Assembly (NCBI RefSeq): GCF_002803845.1
Contig: NZ_CP024985.1
Coordinates: 3,844,001-3,908,000 of the forward strand
DNA: 64,000 bases
Source of the DNA: Streptomyces lavendulae subsp. lavendulae
GTDB taxonomy: Bacteria > Actinomycetota > Actinomycetes > Streptomycetales > Streptomycetaceae
Direction of reading: 5' to 3'
The notes beneath the pieces are model-generated. The model was not told the origin of the DNA and did no database searches. It saw only the letters and a program-made list of their open reading frames with translations. Shown here in pieces: positions 1-8,221 of this stretch; the stretch's first letter is position 1, and every line of letters starts with the position of its first letter. A program made the position numbers and the translations under genes.

Positions 1-1541
1 ACGATGAACATGTCCTTGATCCGGTCGGTGATGCGGAGGTTGCCGTCCGCGTCGAGGACGCCGACGTCGCCGGTGCGCAGCCAGCCGTCGGGGGTGATGG
101 CGCCGGCGGTGGCGTCCGGGTCCTCGAAGTAGCCCCGCATCACGTGGTGTCCGCTGACCCAGATCTCGCCGGCGGTGCCGTCGGGCCGTGCGGTTCCGTC
201 GGGGGCGGCGATCCGCAGGCGGGTGTCGGGGATGGCGCGTCCGGAGGTCTCCGAGACCACCTCGGCCGGGTCGCCGCGGCGGCACATGGTGACGATGCCG
301 CTGGCCTCGGAGAGCCCGTAGGCGGTGAGCACGGTGGCGATGTGCAGTTCGGCGCGGAGCCGCTCGACGAGCTGGAGGGGGACGACCGCCGCCCCGGTGA
401 CGACCAGGCGCAGGGCCGACAGGTCGTGGTGGTCGCGCTGGGGGTGGTCGAGGAGGGACTGGTGGAGGGTGGGCGGCCCGGGGAGTACGGAGATCCGCTC
501 GGCGGCGACGTTGGCGAGGACGGTGTCCACGTTGAAGACGGACTGCGGGACCATCGTGGCGCCGCGCATCAGGCAGGCGATGATCCCGGCCTTGTAGCCG
601 AAGGTGTGGAAGAACGGGTTCACGATGAGGTAGCGGTCGCCCTCGCGCAGGCCGGCGAGTTCGCTCCAGACGGCGTAGCAGCGCAGGGTCTGGGCGTGGG
701 TGATGACGGCGCCCTTGGGGCTGCCGGTGGTGCCGGAGGTGTAGATGATGTCGGAGGGGGCGTCGGACGGTATCGCCTCGGCGCGGGCGCGGACGGCCTC
801 GGCGGGGACGGAGTCGCCGTCGGCGAGGAAGTCCTTCCAGGTGCGGAAGGACTCGGGGGCGTCGTCGGCGAGGACCACGACCTGTTCCAGGTGCGGCAGG
901 CCGGGCAGGGGTCCGGTGCCGGGGCCTTCGGCGGCGGCGCGGCGCAGGGAGGCGACGTAGGAGGTGCCGAGGAAGGTGCCGGTGACGAAGAGCAGGCGGG
1001 CGCGGCTGCGCTGGAGCACGTAGGCGGCTTCGGCGCCCTTGAAGCGGGTGTTGAGGGGGACGAGCACCGCGCCCGCGCTGACGGCGCCGAGGGCGCAGAC
1101 GATCCAGTCGAGGGTGTTGGGCGCCCAGACGGCGACGCGGTCGCCGGGTTCGACGCCGGCGGCGAGGCAGGCGGCGGCGGCGTGCTCGACCCGCTCGCCG
1201 AGCTGCCGGTAGTCGAGCCGCAGCCGCCCGTCGACGACGGCTTCCCGCTCACCGAAGCGGGCAGCGGCGTCCTGGACGAGCCCGGCGATGCTGCCCCACC
1301 GAAGATCCCCCCGGGGGTCGGGCACGTCGCCGCACCCCCCGGCCGCTGGTCCGGAACCGGCACCGGCGTCACCCGCGGCCGCGCCCCCGGCCGCCCCCGC
1401 GCCGGCGGCCGCCACTGCGGCTCCGGTCTCGCCCGTCACCGCGACCCCGGCCCCGGGTCCGGCCCCGACCCCGGCTTCAGCACCGGCACCGGCACCGGTT
1501 CCGCCCCGCCCGAACCCGTCCGCGTCCGCGACTTCGTTCAT
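1..1541 (-). CDS. Acyl-CoA ligase (FadD3-like AMP-binding synthetase), C-terminus outside the window
   Basis: Activates a carboxylic acid with ATP and CoA through an acyl-adenylate. About 513 residues are present and the reading frame runs off base 1. The P-loop motif YTSGTTGSPKG lies near residue 265, YGLSEASG near 407, GWLRTGDVG near 482, and the visible end is TDRIKDMFIV, typical of the FadD3/FadD13 branch. The ATG at 1541 follows a GGGGAGGGG ribosome site. Residues 10-68 are an odd Gly/Ala-rich extension before the usual N-terminus (LRWGSIAGLV), so a later start is possible. Divergent from the thiolase-like gene, with a CTGAC-N5-GTCAG site between them. The ligase family is certain; the steroid-acid substrate is only suggested by the motif and neighbours. 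Confidence 0.9.
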   Translation of the reverse strand, partial: MNEVADADGFGRGGTGAGAGAEAGVGAGPGAGVAVTGETGAAVAAAGAGAAGGAAAGDAGAGSGPAAGGCGDVPDPRGDLRWGSIAGLVQDAAARFGEREAVVDGRLRLDYRQLGERVEHAAAACLAAGVEPGDRVAVWAPNTLDWIVCALGAVSAGAVLVPLNTRFKGAEAAYVLQRSRARLLFVTGTFLGTSYVASLRRAAAEGPGTGPLPGLPHLEQVVVLADDAPESFRTWKDFLADGDSVPAEAVRARAEAIPSDAPSDIIYTSGTTGSPKGAVITHAQTLRCYAVWSELAGLREGDRYLIVNPFFHTFGYKAGIIACLMRGATMVPQSVFNVDTVLANVAAERISVLPGPPTLHQSLLDHPQRDHHDLSALRLVVTGAAVVPLQLVERLRAELHIATVLTAYGLSEASGIVTMCRRGDPAEVVSETSGRAIPDTRLRIAAPDGTARPDGTAGEIWVSGHHVMRGYFEDPDATAGAITPDGWLRTGDVGVLDADGNLRITDRIKDMFI

Positions 1542-1569
1542 CGCCCGCCCCTCCCCGCGATCCCAGTAG

Positions 1570-1584
1570 CTGACTATCCGTCAG
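1570..1584. promoter_or_regulatory. Regulon operator, CTGAC-TATCC-GTCAG
   Basis: Exact inverted repeat with a 5-bp spacer between the divergent ligase (start 1541) and thiolase-like gene (start 1636). It is one of ten such sites in the window. A plausible -10 for the rightward gene, TAGCCT, lies at 1593-1598, so a bound repressor would sit at the -35 region. Confidence 0.75.
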
Positions 1585-1635
1585 ATTAGCTGTAGCCTTC
1601 GCGGCTGTCAGTACTGGCACACCCCGGAGGTGGCG

Positions 1636-2787
1636 ATGGCGGCAACGCTCAAGGACGCTACGGCAATCGTCGGCATCGGCCAGACCGCCTTTGCCAAACA
1701 ACTGCCCCAGTCCGAAAAGGAATTGGCCTGCCGCGCCATCCTCGCGGCGCTCGCCGACGCCGGCATCGCCCCCGCCGAGGTGGACGCCTTCGCCTCCTAC
1801 ACCATGGAGGAGACCGACGAGGTCGAGGTCGCCAAGGCGATAGGCGCCGGCGACGTCACCTTCTTCTCCAAGGTCGGCTACGGCGGCGGCGGCTCCTGCG
1901 CCACCGTCGGCCACCTCGCCGCCGCCGTCGCCACCGGCCAGGCCACCGTCGGCGTCGCCTGGCGCTCCCGCAAGCGCGGCTCCGGCCCCCGCCCCTGGAA
2001 GAACACCGCCGTCCAGCTCCCCACCCCCGGCCAGTGGACCCGCCCCTTCGGCCTGCTGCGCCCCGCCGACGAGATCGGCATGCTGGCCCGCCGCTACATG
2101 CACGAGTACGGCGCCACCCGCGACCACCTCTTCAACGTCGCGATGGCCTGCCGCAACCGGGCCAACGAGAACCCGGCCGCCATGATGTACGAGCGCCCGC
2201 TGACCCGCGAGATGTACATGACCTCCCGCATGATCAGCGACCCGCTCTGCCTCTTCGACAACTGCCTGGAGACGGACGGCGCCCTGGCCTGCGTGATCGT
2301 CTCCGCCGAGCGGGCCCGCGACTGCCGGCAGAAGCCCGTCTACGTGCACTCCGTCGCCCAGGGCCTGCCCGCCCAGCACCACGGGATGGTCAACTACTGG
2401 AACGACGACCCCCTCTCCGGCCCCGCCTGGACCGCCGCCCGCCACCTGTGGAAGCAGGCCGACTTCGGGCCGCAGGACGTGGACGTCGCCCAGATCTACG
2501 ACGCCTTCACCCCCCTGATCCCGCTCTCCCTGGAGGGCTACGGCTTCTGCGGGCGCGGCGAGGGCGCGGCCTTCACCGAGGGCGGCGCCCTGGAGATGGG
2601 CGGCCGGCTCCCGATCAACACCGGCGGCGGCGGCCTCTCCGAGGCCTACGTGCACGGCTTCAACCTGATCAACGAGGGCGTCAAGCAGCTGCGCGGCATC
2701 TCCACCGCCCAGGTGCCGGACGCCGCGACCTGCCTGGTGACGGCGGGCGAGGGTGTCCCGACGTCCGCGATCCTGCTGCGAGCCTGA
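1636..2787 (+). CDS. Thiolase-superfamily lipid-transfer-like protein (Ltp family), probable acyl-CoA thiolase or retro-aldolase subunit
   Basis: 383 residues of thiolase fold from start to end. Cys88 in GSCATVGHL sits where the N-terminal thiolase nucleophile is expected. The C-terminal half has YDAFT and GFCGRGEG followed by NTGGGGLSE, the pattern of SCP2/Ltp proteins, instead of the GHPLG motif of classical thiolases. In cholesterol degraders, Ltp proteins pair with DUF35 proteins to cleave side chains by retro-aldol reaction. The next gene here is a DUF35 protein, which supports a complex. ATG 1636 follows CCGGAGG with good spacing; an upstream GTG at 1630 overlaps that site and is unlikely. 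First gene of a three-gene operon. Confidence 0.88.
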   Translation: MAATLKDATAIVGIGQTAFAKQLPQSEKELACRAILAALADAGIAPAEVDAFASYTMEETDEVEVAKAIGAGDVTFFSKVGYGGGGSCATVGHLAAAVATGQATVGVAWRSRKRGSGPRPWKNTAVQLPTPGQWTRPFGLLRPADEIGMLARRYMHEYGATRDHLFNVAMACRNRANENPAAMMYERPLTREMYMTSRMISDPLCLFDNCLETDGALACVIVSAERARDCRQKPVYVHSVAQGLPAQHHGMVNYWNDDPLSGPAWTAARHLWKQADFGPQDVDVAQIYDAFTPLIPLSLEGYGFCGRGEGAAFTEGGALEMGGRLPINTGGGGLSEAYVHGFNLINEGVKQLRGISTAQVPDAATCLVTAGEGVPTSAILLRA

Positions 2788-2797
2788 GGAGCCGACC

Positions 2798-3250
2798 ATG
2801 ACGACGACCGCGCCCGCCGACGGGCTGCTCCTGCCCGTCCCCGACGAGGACGGCGCCCCCTTCTGGGAGTACGCCGCCCGGGGCGAACTGCGGATCCAGG
2901 CCTGCGCCGCCTGTGGCCGCCTGCGGTTCCCGCCCCGCCCCTGCTGCCCGCACTGCCAGTCCTTCGAGAGCGAGTGGCGCCCGATGAGCGGGCGGGGCCG
3001 GATCTGGTCCTACGTACGGCCGCACCCCCCGCTGCTGCCCGCGTACGCCGCGCAGGCCCCGTACAACGTCATCCTCGTGGAGCTCGCCGAGGCCCCCCAC
3101 ATCCGGCTCGCCGGGAACCTGGTCACCTCCGCCGACGCCCCGCTGGACTCGGTGGACCCGGCCCGGCTGCGCATCGGGGCCAAGGTCCAGGTCGTCTTCG
3201 CCGAGACCGGCGGGGTGACCGTGCCGCGCTGGATCCTGGAGAAGGCGTGA
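2798..3250 (+). CDS. DUF35 zinc-ribbon/OB-fold protein, partner of the thiolase-like protein
   Basis: 150 residues. The rubredoxin-like zinc ribbon uses C36-x2-C39 and C50-x2-C53, followed by an OB-fold with the usual GRGRIWSY strand. Family members bind acyl-CoA and dock on Ltp or MaoC proteins, for example the ChsH2 DUF35 part with Ltp2. ATG 2798 is preceded by TGAGGAG that overlaps the stop of the upstream gene, indicating translational coupling. It overlaps the following crotonase by GTGA. Function inferred from family and operon context. Confidence 0.9.
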   Translation: MTTTAPADGLLLPVPDEDGAPFWEYAARGELRIQACAACGRLRFPPRPCCPHCQSFESEWRPMSGRGRIWSYVRPHPPLLPAYAAQAPYNVILVELAEAPHIRLAGNLVTSADAPLDSVDPARLRIGAKVQVVFAETGGVTVPRWILEKA

Positions 3251-4023
3251 CGGTACGGGTGGAGCGGGAGAAGGAGGCCGGGGTCGCCGTCGTCACCCTG
3301 GACCGCGAGCACCGGCACAACGCCGTCGACCTCGACACCGCCGCCGAACTGAGCGCGGTGTGGCGGGAGTTCCGCTCGGACGAGGAGGTACGGGCGGTGG
3401 TGCTCACGGGCGCGGGGACGGCCGCGTTCTGCACCGGGATCGACCGCTCGGCGCGGGTTCCGCAGCCCGCCTCCCCGTACTCGGTGGACGACCCGCTGCT
3501 CACCATCGGGCCGAAGTCCTGCGACCTGTGGAAGCCGGTGATCGCCGCGGTCAACGGCATGGCCTGCGGCGGGGCCTTCTACCTGCTGGGCGAGGCGGAG
3601 TTCATCGTGTCCTCCACGGAGGCCACCTACTTCGACCCGCACACCTCCTACGGCATGGTCAGCGCCTACGAGGCCGTGTACATGGCGCAGCGCATGCCCT
3701 TCGGGGAGGTCGCCCGGATGTCCCTGATGGGCACGGCGGAACGGCTCTCCGCGCGGCGGGCCCACGAGATCGGCCTCGTCTCGGAGCTGGCGGAGCCGGG
3801 GGAACTGCTGGAGGCGGCGCTGCGGTCGGCGCGGACGCTGGCCGGGTTCCCGACGGAGGCCGTGCAGGGGACGGTACGGGCACTGTGGTCGGCGAAGCGG
3901 GCCGCGCTGGCGCAGGCCCTGGACCAGGCGCCGGCGCTGATCGCCCTGGGGAACCTGCCGCCGGAGCGGCAGCCCGAGCTCTTCGGGTCCCGGCGGGCGG
4001 GGGCGGGGTTCCGGCTGCGCTGA
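3247..4023 (+). CDS. Enoyl-CoA hydratase/isomerase (crotonase) family protein with non-canonical active site
   Basis: 258 residues, crotonase fold, GTG start overlapping the DUF35 stop. The oxyanion-hole region NGMACGGAFYLL is clear. The first catalytic glutamate of hydratases (GGxCE) aligns with tyrosine, and the second position lies in FDPHTSYG with no glutamate. Simple enoyl-CoA hydration is therefore unlikely; a hydrolase, lyase or isomerase reaction on a CoA ester is possible. Last gene of the operon. It ends immediately next to the stop of the convergent secreted-protein gene, with no spacer. Confidence 0.85.
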   Translation: MTVRVEREKEAGVAVVTLDREHRHNAVDLDTAAELSAVWREFRSDEEVRAVVLTGAGTAAFCTGIDRSARVPQPASPYSVDDPLLTIGPKSCDLWKPVIAAVNGMACGGAFYLLGEAEFIVSSTEATYFDPHTSYGMVSAYEAVYMAQRMPFGEVARMSLMGTAERLSARRAHEIGLVSELAEPGELLEAALRSARTLAGFPTEAVQGTVRALWSAKRAALAQALDQAPALIALGNLPPERQPELFGSRRAGAGFRLR

Positions 4024-4650
4024 TCAGGGGCGGGACGTGGCGGCGGCCTTGCCGGTGGCCTTCGGCCCGGGCTTCGGGGTGGACTTGGAGCCGGACCTGT
4101 CCGTGCCGGGCGCGGGGCTCGGCGTGGCGCCGGGGGTGGCGCTCGCGTCCGGGACCACGTGCACGGCGCTGATCCGGCACGCCGCCACGGCGTCGGCCCG
4201 GGCCCGGTTCTTCATGGCGATGACGGTCCTGCCGGTCCCGTGCGCCGGCAGGGCGATCCTGCCGGAGGTCGTCTCGATGACGGCGCCGCCCGCTTCCTCG
4301 CGGTACATGGACACCTCGAAGGTGGCGGCCCGGCCGAGGAGGGAGGTCACCTCGACGGTGGTGGACGGGTCGGTCACGTCACCGCAGGAGATCAGGGTGG
4401 TCGTGGCGGGGGGTCCGGTGGGCGAGGGCGAGGCGGCCGGGGTGGCGTCGGTGCCGCCGTAGCTCTTCTTGGTGGTCTTGCTGCTGCTCTTGCCGCTGCT
4501 CTTGGCCGTGCCGGAGCTCTTCGAGCTGGAGCAGCCGCCGCCGCTGCCGCTGCCGCTGCTCCCCCCATGGGTGGAGAACCCGGTCAGGCTCAGGACCACC
4601 ACCGCGAGCACCGTGCCGAACCTGACGCGGCGTGCCGTTCCAGCCAGCAT
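4024..4650 (-). CDS. Secreted protein with Ser/Lys-rich linker, unknown function
   Basis: 208 residues. N-terminal basic stretch and hydrophobic segment (residues 10-24) look like a signal peptide. A Gly/Ser/Lys low-complexity linker follows at about 29-80, then a compact domain at about 85-170 with two cysteines (ISCGDV and AACRIS) that could form a disulfide, then a Pro/Lys/Thr tail. No lipobox is convincing. ATG 4650 has GGGAGGG upstream. I do not recognise the domain. The low-complexity parts suggest spanning or binding of the cell wall. Confidence 0.75.
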   Translation of the reverse strand: MLAGTARRVRFGTVLAVVVLSLTGFSTHGGSSGSGSGGGCSSSKSSGTAKSSGKSSSKTTKKSYGGTDATPAASPSPTGPPATTTLISCGDVTDPSTTVEVTSLLGRAATFEVSMYREEAGGAVIETTSGRIALPAHGTGRTVIAMKNRARADAVAACRISAVHVVPDASATPGATPSPAPGTDRSGSKSTPKPGPKATGKAAATSRP

Positions 4651-4920
4651 GACGTGGACCCTCCCCCTGAGACCGATGGCGGGTCACGCTATCAAGCCCG
4701 GCCCGCCCCGGTTCGAACGCCCGCCCGACGTATCGGCACACACCCACCCCACAACCGGAGCGCCCTTCTCCACTCTCTGCGCCACCAGCGAAGACGTACC
4801 CGAGAGGCACCTCCCCACCCCGGAAACCGTGGTTCCATCCCGGGACACCCGAACCCGGCGGCACCCGCACCACCCGCGTCCCTTCGGTGAGCACCGACCA
4901 CCACGAGGAGCACGGCACCA

Positions 4921-5364
4921 GTGCGCACCATCGCCACCGAGATCACCATCGACGCGTCGCCCGAAGAGGTCTGGGCGACGCTGATCGACCTGCCCCGCTA
5001 CTGCGTCTGGAACCCGTACATCCGCCAGGCCGTCGGCGAGGCCGTGCCCGGCACCCGGCTGGAGCTGATGGCGTACCCGGAGTCGGGGAAGCCGGCCACC
5101 TTCCGGCCGACCGTCCTGCTGGTCGCACGCAACGTCGAGTTCCGCTGGGCCCACCGCCTCCCGGTCCGCGGGCTCTTCGACCGCCTCCACTACTTCCGCC
5201 TCGCCGAGGGCCCGAACCGCACCACCCGCCTGGAACACGGCGAACGCTTCCGCGGCCTCCTCGTCCCCTTCCGCACCAAGACCCTGAACGCCACGGCCCG
5301 CAACCTCACAAGAATGAACGAGGCCCTCCGCACCCGCGTCGAATCGGCCCGCAGCACCCCGTAA
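4921..5364 (+). CDS. SRPBCC (START-like) domain protein, polyketide cyclase/dehydratase family
   Basis: 147 residues. The start VRTIATEITIDASPEEVW and the later FRWAHRLP and TTRLEHGERF segments are characteristic of small SRPBCC proteins that bind a hydrophobic ligand in a helix-grip cavity. GTG 4921 has GAGGAG about 10 bases upstream. Monocistronic, converging with the methyltransferase 11 bp downstream. Ligand unknown. Confidence 0.85.
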   Translation: MRTIATEITIDASPEEVWATLIDLPRYCVWNPYIRQAVGEAVPGTRLELMAYPESGKPATFRPTVLLVARNVEFRWAHRLPVRGLFDRLHYFRLAEGPNRTTRLEHGERFRGLLVPFRTKTLNATARNLTRMNEALRTRVESARSTP

Positions 5365-5375
5365 AACGGCGACGG

Positions 5376-6191
5376 CTACGGCACCGTGGCCACGGCGAGC
5401 ATGTGCGAGCTCGCGGCGAGCAGGTCGGGGTGGGGCTCGGCCAGACGCGCGGCGGTCAGGGCCGCGTCGAACAGCTTCGAGCCGGCCAGACCGTCCCCGC
5501 TGTGCTGTTCGGCCGCCTTCAGCGCGGCCCAGGCCGGGCCCTCGACGCCGTACACGACCGGCGTCCGGAGTCCGGCCTCGCGCATCTCCCCGTGCAGGCT
5601 CTCGCCGGTGTGGAAGTAGGCGCTGGTGAAGCCCTTGCGGCCCGCTTCGTGGATCCCGCTGACGAGGACGTCGGCGACGGCGTCCCGTACCGCGTCGATC
5701 GCCAGCCTGGTGGTGGCGACGTGCTCGAAGAGGGACGCGTAGCGGCCGATGGCGGCGGCCGCCACGGTCCCGCCCGGGCGGACGACGCGGGCGGCCTCGC
5801 GCAGTGCCCGGATCCGGTCGCCGTGGTCGATCAGGTGGTACAGCGGGCCCAGCACGAGCGCGACGTCGTAGGTGTCGTCATCGGCGGTCAGCGCACGGGC
5901 GTCGCCGATGACGCTGTGCAACCCTGCGGCCGTGGCCTCCTCGACGTGCCGCGGCACCGGGTCGACGAGGTCGACGGCGTACCCGTCCTCGACCAGCCAC
6001 CGGGCGTGCGCGCCGGGGCCTGCCCCGATGTCGATGATCCGGGCTGGCGCGGCGGGGAGATGACGCCTCAGGAGTTCTTGGGTACGGACCATTTCGAGCA
6101 CTCCGTCCGCACTGGTGCTCAGCCGGTCGGATTCGTCGATCGTCTCGCTGTAGAAGGCGATGATCTCTGGGCCAACGGAGTAGGGAGGCAT
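5376..6191 (-). CDS. SAM-dependent methyltransferase, class I
   Basis: 271 residues. Motif I IDIGAGPGAHARWL at about 52-65 binds SAM, with an acidic loop DLVDPVP after beta 2, VIGDARAL and ALVLGPLYHL as post-I/II motifs, and VVRPGGTVAAA as motif III. The C-terminal half carries a variable substrate cap. Divergent from the GntR regulator at 6278, with a palindrome at 6242-6257 between them, so that regulator may control it. Substrate unknown. Confidence 0.88.
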   Translation of the reverse strand: MPPYSVGPEIIAFYSETIDESDRLSTSADGVLEMVRTQELLRRHLPAAPARIIDIGAGPGAHARWLVEDGYAVDLVDPVPRHVEEATAAGLHSVIGDARALTADDDTYDVALVLGPLYHLIDHGDRIRALREAARVVRPGGTVAAAAIGRYASLFEHVATTRLAIDAVRDAVADVLVSGIHEAGRKGFTSAYFHTGESLHGEMREAGLRTPVVYGVEGPAWAALKAAEQHSGDGLAGSKLFDAALTAARLAEPHPDLLAASSHMLAVATVP

Positions 6192-6241
6192 GTCCCGATT
6201 CTCGACGCTGGCCGCAAGGTGCGGTACCCCCTAGCCTGACC

Positions 6242-6257
6242 GGTCAACCGGTTGGCC
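6242..6257. promoter_or_regulatory. Candidate GntR operator (GGTCAACC-GGTTGGCC)
   Basis: 16-bp palindrome with one mismatched pair, centred between the divergent methyltransferase and GntR genes. Its size and position 20 bp before the GntR start fit an autoregulatory site. A related perfect 12-bp palindrome (TGGACCGGTCCA) occurs at the 3' end of the same gene at 7009. Confidence 0.55.
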
Positions 6258-6277
6258 CTTCGCATCGAGGAACGCAC

Positions 6278-7048
6278 ATGCCTCTTCTGAAGTACGAACA
6301 CATCGCGGAAAGCCTGCGACGCAGGGTCGCTGACGGCGAGTTCGGTCCCGGGGACCTCCTCCCGTCCAGCCGTGACCTGTGCGAGCAGTGGGCGGTCTCG
6401 CGGGCGACGGCCATCAAGGCCATGGAGGTGTTGCGAGCCGATGGGCTCGTGGTGCCGCACCAGGGCCGCGGATTCGTCGTGACGCAGGCGCCGCTGGCCC
6501 GGCCGGCGGGAGGCCGGGGCACGGGAACCAGCCGGCTCCAGGGAGCCGCCCCGTACCGTCGGCTCGGTACGCCGGAGATGCTGGTGCCTCCGTCCCACGT
6601 CGCCGATGCCCTCGGTCTGGCGCCGGGCCTGCGGGCTCTGCACCGGGCCCGGCTGATCCTCGCCGAGGACGGCGGGCCGCATTCGCACGTGGCCGCCTGG
6701 TTCCCGCCGGAGATCGCGGACGCGTGCCCGCGCCTGCACCAGAACGGGCCGATCGCCGAAGGCACGACGCACTACGTACGCCGCACCACGGGCCGCCTGC
6801 CGGTCAGTGGGACCGATACGACATCGGTGCGCCTGGCGACGACCGCGGAGGCGGAACTCCTTCAGGTGAAACGCCCCTGCGCCGTCGCGGTGGTCCTGCA
6901 CACCGCCCATGACGCAGCCGGAGGGGTCCTGGTCTGCGAGGAAGGCGTCACCCCGGAGGGCCTGTGGGAGCGCACGGACAACTATGCGATGGGCCAGGGG
7001 GGGGTGACTGGACCGGTCCACCGGTCCAATCTCTCGATGCACGCATAA
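6278..7048 (+). CDS. GntR-family regulator, HutC/YvoA subfamily (winged helix plus UTRA-like domain)
   Basis: 256 residues. The winged helix at 5-70 shows the GntR signature PSSRDLCEQWAVSRATAIKAM and GRGFVV. Residues about 95-235 match a UTRA-type ligand domain (GLRALHRARLIL, PHSHVAAWFPP, VVLHTAHD). ATG 6278 follows GAGGAA. It likely binds the palindrome just upstream and may control the divergent methyltransferase and the HATPase gene 60 bp downstream. Ligand not predictable. Confidence 0.9.
   Translation: MPLLKYEHIAESLRRRVADGEFGPGDLLPSSRDLCEQWAVSRATAIKAMEVLRADGLVVPHQGRGFVVTQAPLARPAGGRGTGTSRLQGAAPYRRLGTPEMLVPPSHVADALGLAPGLRALHRARLILAEDGGPHSHVAAWFPPEIADACPRLHQNGPIAEGTTHYVRRTTGRLPVSGTDTTSVRLATTAEAELLQVKRPCAVAVVLHTAHDAAGGVLVCEEGVTPEGLWERTDNYAMGQGGVTGPVHRSNLSMHA
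7009..7020. promoter_or_regulatory. Palindrome TGGACCGGTCCA inside the 3' end of the GntR gene
   Basis: Perfect 12-bp inverted repeat, directly followed by a second ACCGGTCC copy (7022-7027). It shares the ACCGGT core with the site at 6242 and lies about 90 bp before the HATPase start, so it may be an operator for that gene. Function inferred. Confidence 0.4.
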
Positions 7049-7107
7049 ACCCCCGCGACCGCGCCAACGGTCCGGGGGCATGGCCAGCGCTTCGAAGGAG
7101 CGTCAGC

Positions 7108-7530
7108 ATGGAGAATTTTATCGGTTTACCGGTGGGTCACGTCGAAGTGGTACGACGATGGCGGCGCGAGACGCGGTGCGTACCGCTGGCACGTGCCGAG
7201 CTCCGCAAGGCCCTGGCCGCCTGGGGACTCTCCGAGCTGGAGGGGGACGCGCTGCTGGTGGCGTCCGAGCTGCTCACCAACGCGGTTCGGCACGCCGCCA
7301 CACCCCGGGACCGGGAGATCGAGACCCGGTACGTGCGGCGGAGCGACGGAGTGCGCATCGAGGTCCACGACGCGTGCGCCGGACAGCCGCAGGCCAGGCC
7401 GCCGGAGCCCGACGCGGACGGCGGGCGCGGGCTGTTTCTGGTGGAGGCCATCGCCGACCGCTGGGCCGTCGCGGCCCGCGGGGGTCCCGGCAAGCAGGTC
7501 TGGGCCGAGCTGTCCGTGAAGGGACGGTGA
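7108..7530 (+). CDS. HATPase_c_2 (RsbW-like anti-sigma kinase type) regulatory protein with a TTA codon
   Basis: 140 residues. The GHKL ATP-binding fold is shown by SELLTNAVRHA (N box, about 52-62), EVHDACAG and GRGLFLVEAIADRW. Such proteins in Streptomyces often act as anti-sigma factor kinases or developmental regulators. Codon 7 is TTA (7126-7128), the leucine codon read by the bldA tRNA. It is the only in-frame TTA I noticed in the window. The first codons are AT-rich (AAT TTT ATC GGT TTA), unlike the rest. ATG 7108 has AAGGAG 7 bases upstream. Likely coexpressed with the GntR gene. Confidence 0.88.
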   Translation: MENFIGLPVGHVEVVRRWRRETRCVPLARAELRKALAAWGLSELEGDALLVASELLTNAVRHAATPRDREIETRYVRRSDGVRIEVHDACAGQPQARPPEPDADGGRGLFLVEAIADRWAVAARGGPGKQVWAELSVKGR

Positions 7531-7577
7531 CCTCGACCGGATGCCGGGAGGGCTGCAGCGCTCCCTGAAACGGCGAC

Positions 7578-7608
7578 GGCCCCGGCCCCCGGTGAGGGGG
7601 GCGGGGCC
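7578..7608. terminator. Bidirectional hairpin terminator
   Basis: 13-bp GC-only stem (one mismatch) with a GGTGA loop, placed between the convergent HATPase and cyclophilin genes. No U-tract, as usual for Streptomyces. Confidence 0.6.
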
Positions 7609-7624
7609 GGGCGGGAAGGAGGGG

Positions 7625-8122
7625 TCAGGCGGCGTCGACGACGCCGGAGGACGCGATCTCGACCTTGCCCTTGGGGGCGCCGGACTGGGAGCCCAGGGCC
7701 TCGATCTGGTCGACCAGGGCCTGGCCCTCGACGACCTCGCCGAAGACAACGTGCTTGCCGTCCAGCCACGGGGTGACGACGGTGGTGATGAAGAACTGCG
7801 AGCCGTTGGTGTTGCGGCCGGCGTTCGCCATCGACAGCAGGTACGGGCGGTCGTGCTTCAGGTTGAAGTTCTCGTCGGCGAACTTCTCGCCGTAGATGCT
7901 CTTGCCACCGGTGCCGTTGTGGTTGGTGAAGTCACCGCCCTGCAGCATGAACTGCGGGATGATGCGGTGGAAGCCGGAGCCGGCGTAGCCGAAGCCGTTC
8001 TGGCCGGTGGCCAGCTCGCGGAAGTTGCGCGCGGTCTGCGGGACGACATCGTCGAACAGGTTGAAGACGATGCGGCCGGCCGGGGCGCCGTTGATGTTGA
8101 TGTCGAAGAAGACGTTGCTCAT
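7625..8122 (-). CDS. Peptidyl-prolyl cis-trans isomerase, cyclophilin type
   Basis: 165 residues, a full short cytoplasmic cyclophilin. Active-site signature FHRIIPQFMLQGGDF (Arg, Phe and Gln catalytic positions) at about 48-62, then ANAGRNTNGSQFFIT and WLDGKHVVFGEV. Catalyses proline isomerisation in protein folding. ATG 8122 (MSNVFFDI) matches family N-termini; another ATG three codons upstream is possible. No signal peptide. Downstream of the kinase but separated by a strong hairpin, so probably its own unit. Confidence 0.95.
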   Translation of the reverse strand: MSNVFFDININGAPAGRIVFNLFDDVVPQTARNFRELATGQNGFGYAGSGFHRIIPQFMLQGGDFTNHNGTGGKSIYGEKFADENFNLKHDRPYLLSMANAGRNTNGSQFFITTVVTPWLDGKHVVFGEVVEGQALVDQIEALGSQSGAPKGKVEIASSGVVDAA

Positions 8123-8170
8123 GGGGTCCATCCTGTCACTCCTGGTGCCGTGCGCTACCTGGAGGGGGGC

Positions 8171-8203
8171 GGGTCGCCTTACGCGCACCGCGTAAGGCGA
8201 CCC
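8171..8203. terminator. Perfect 15-bp stem-loop after the kinase gene
   Basis: GGGTCGCCTTACGCG pairs perfectly with its complement around a 3-nt loop. It sits 19 bases beyond the kinase stop codon and before the cyclophilin start on the same strand. It is expected to terminate the kinase transcript. Confidence 0.75.
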
Positions 8204-8221
8204 CGCCGGACCCGCCGGAGC

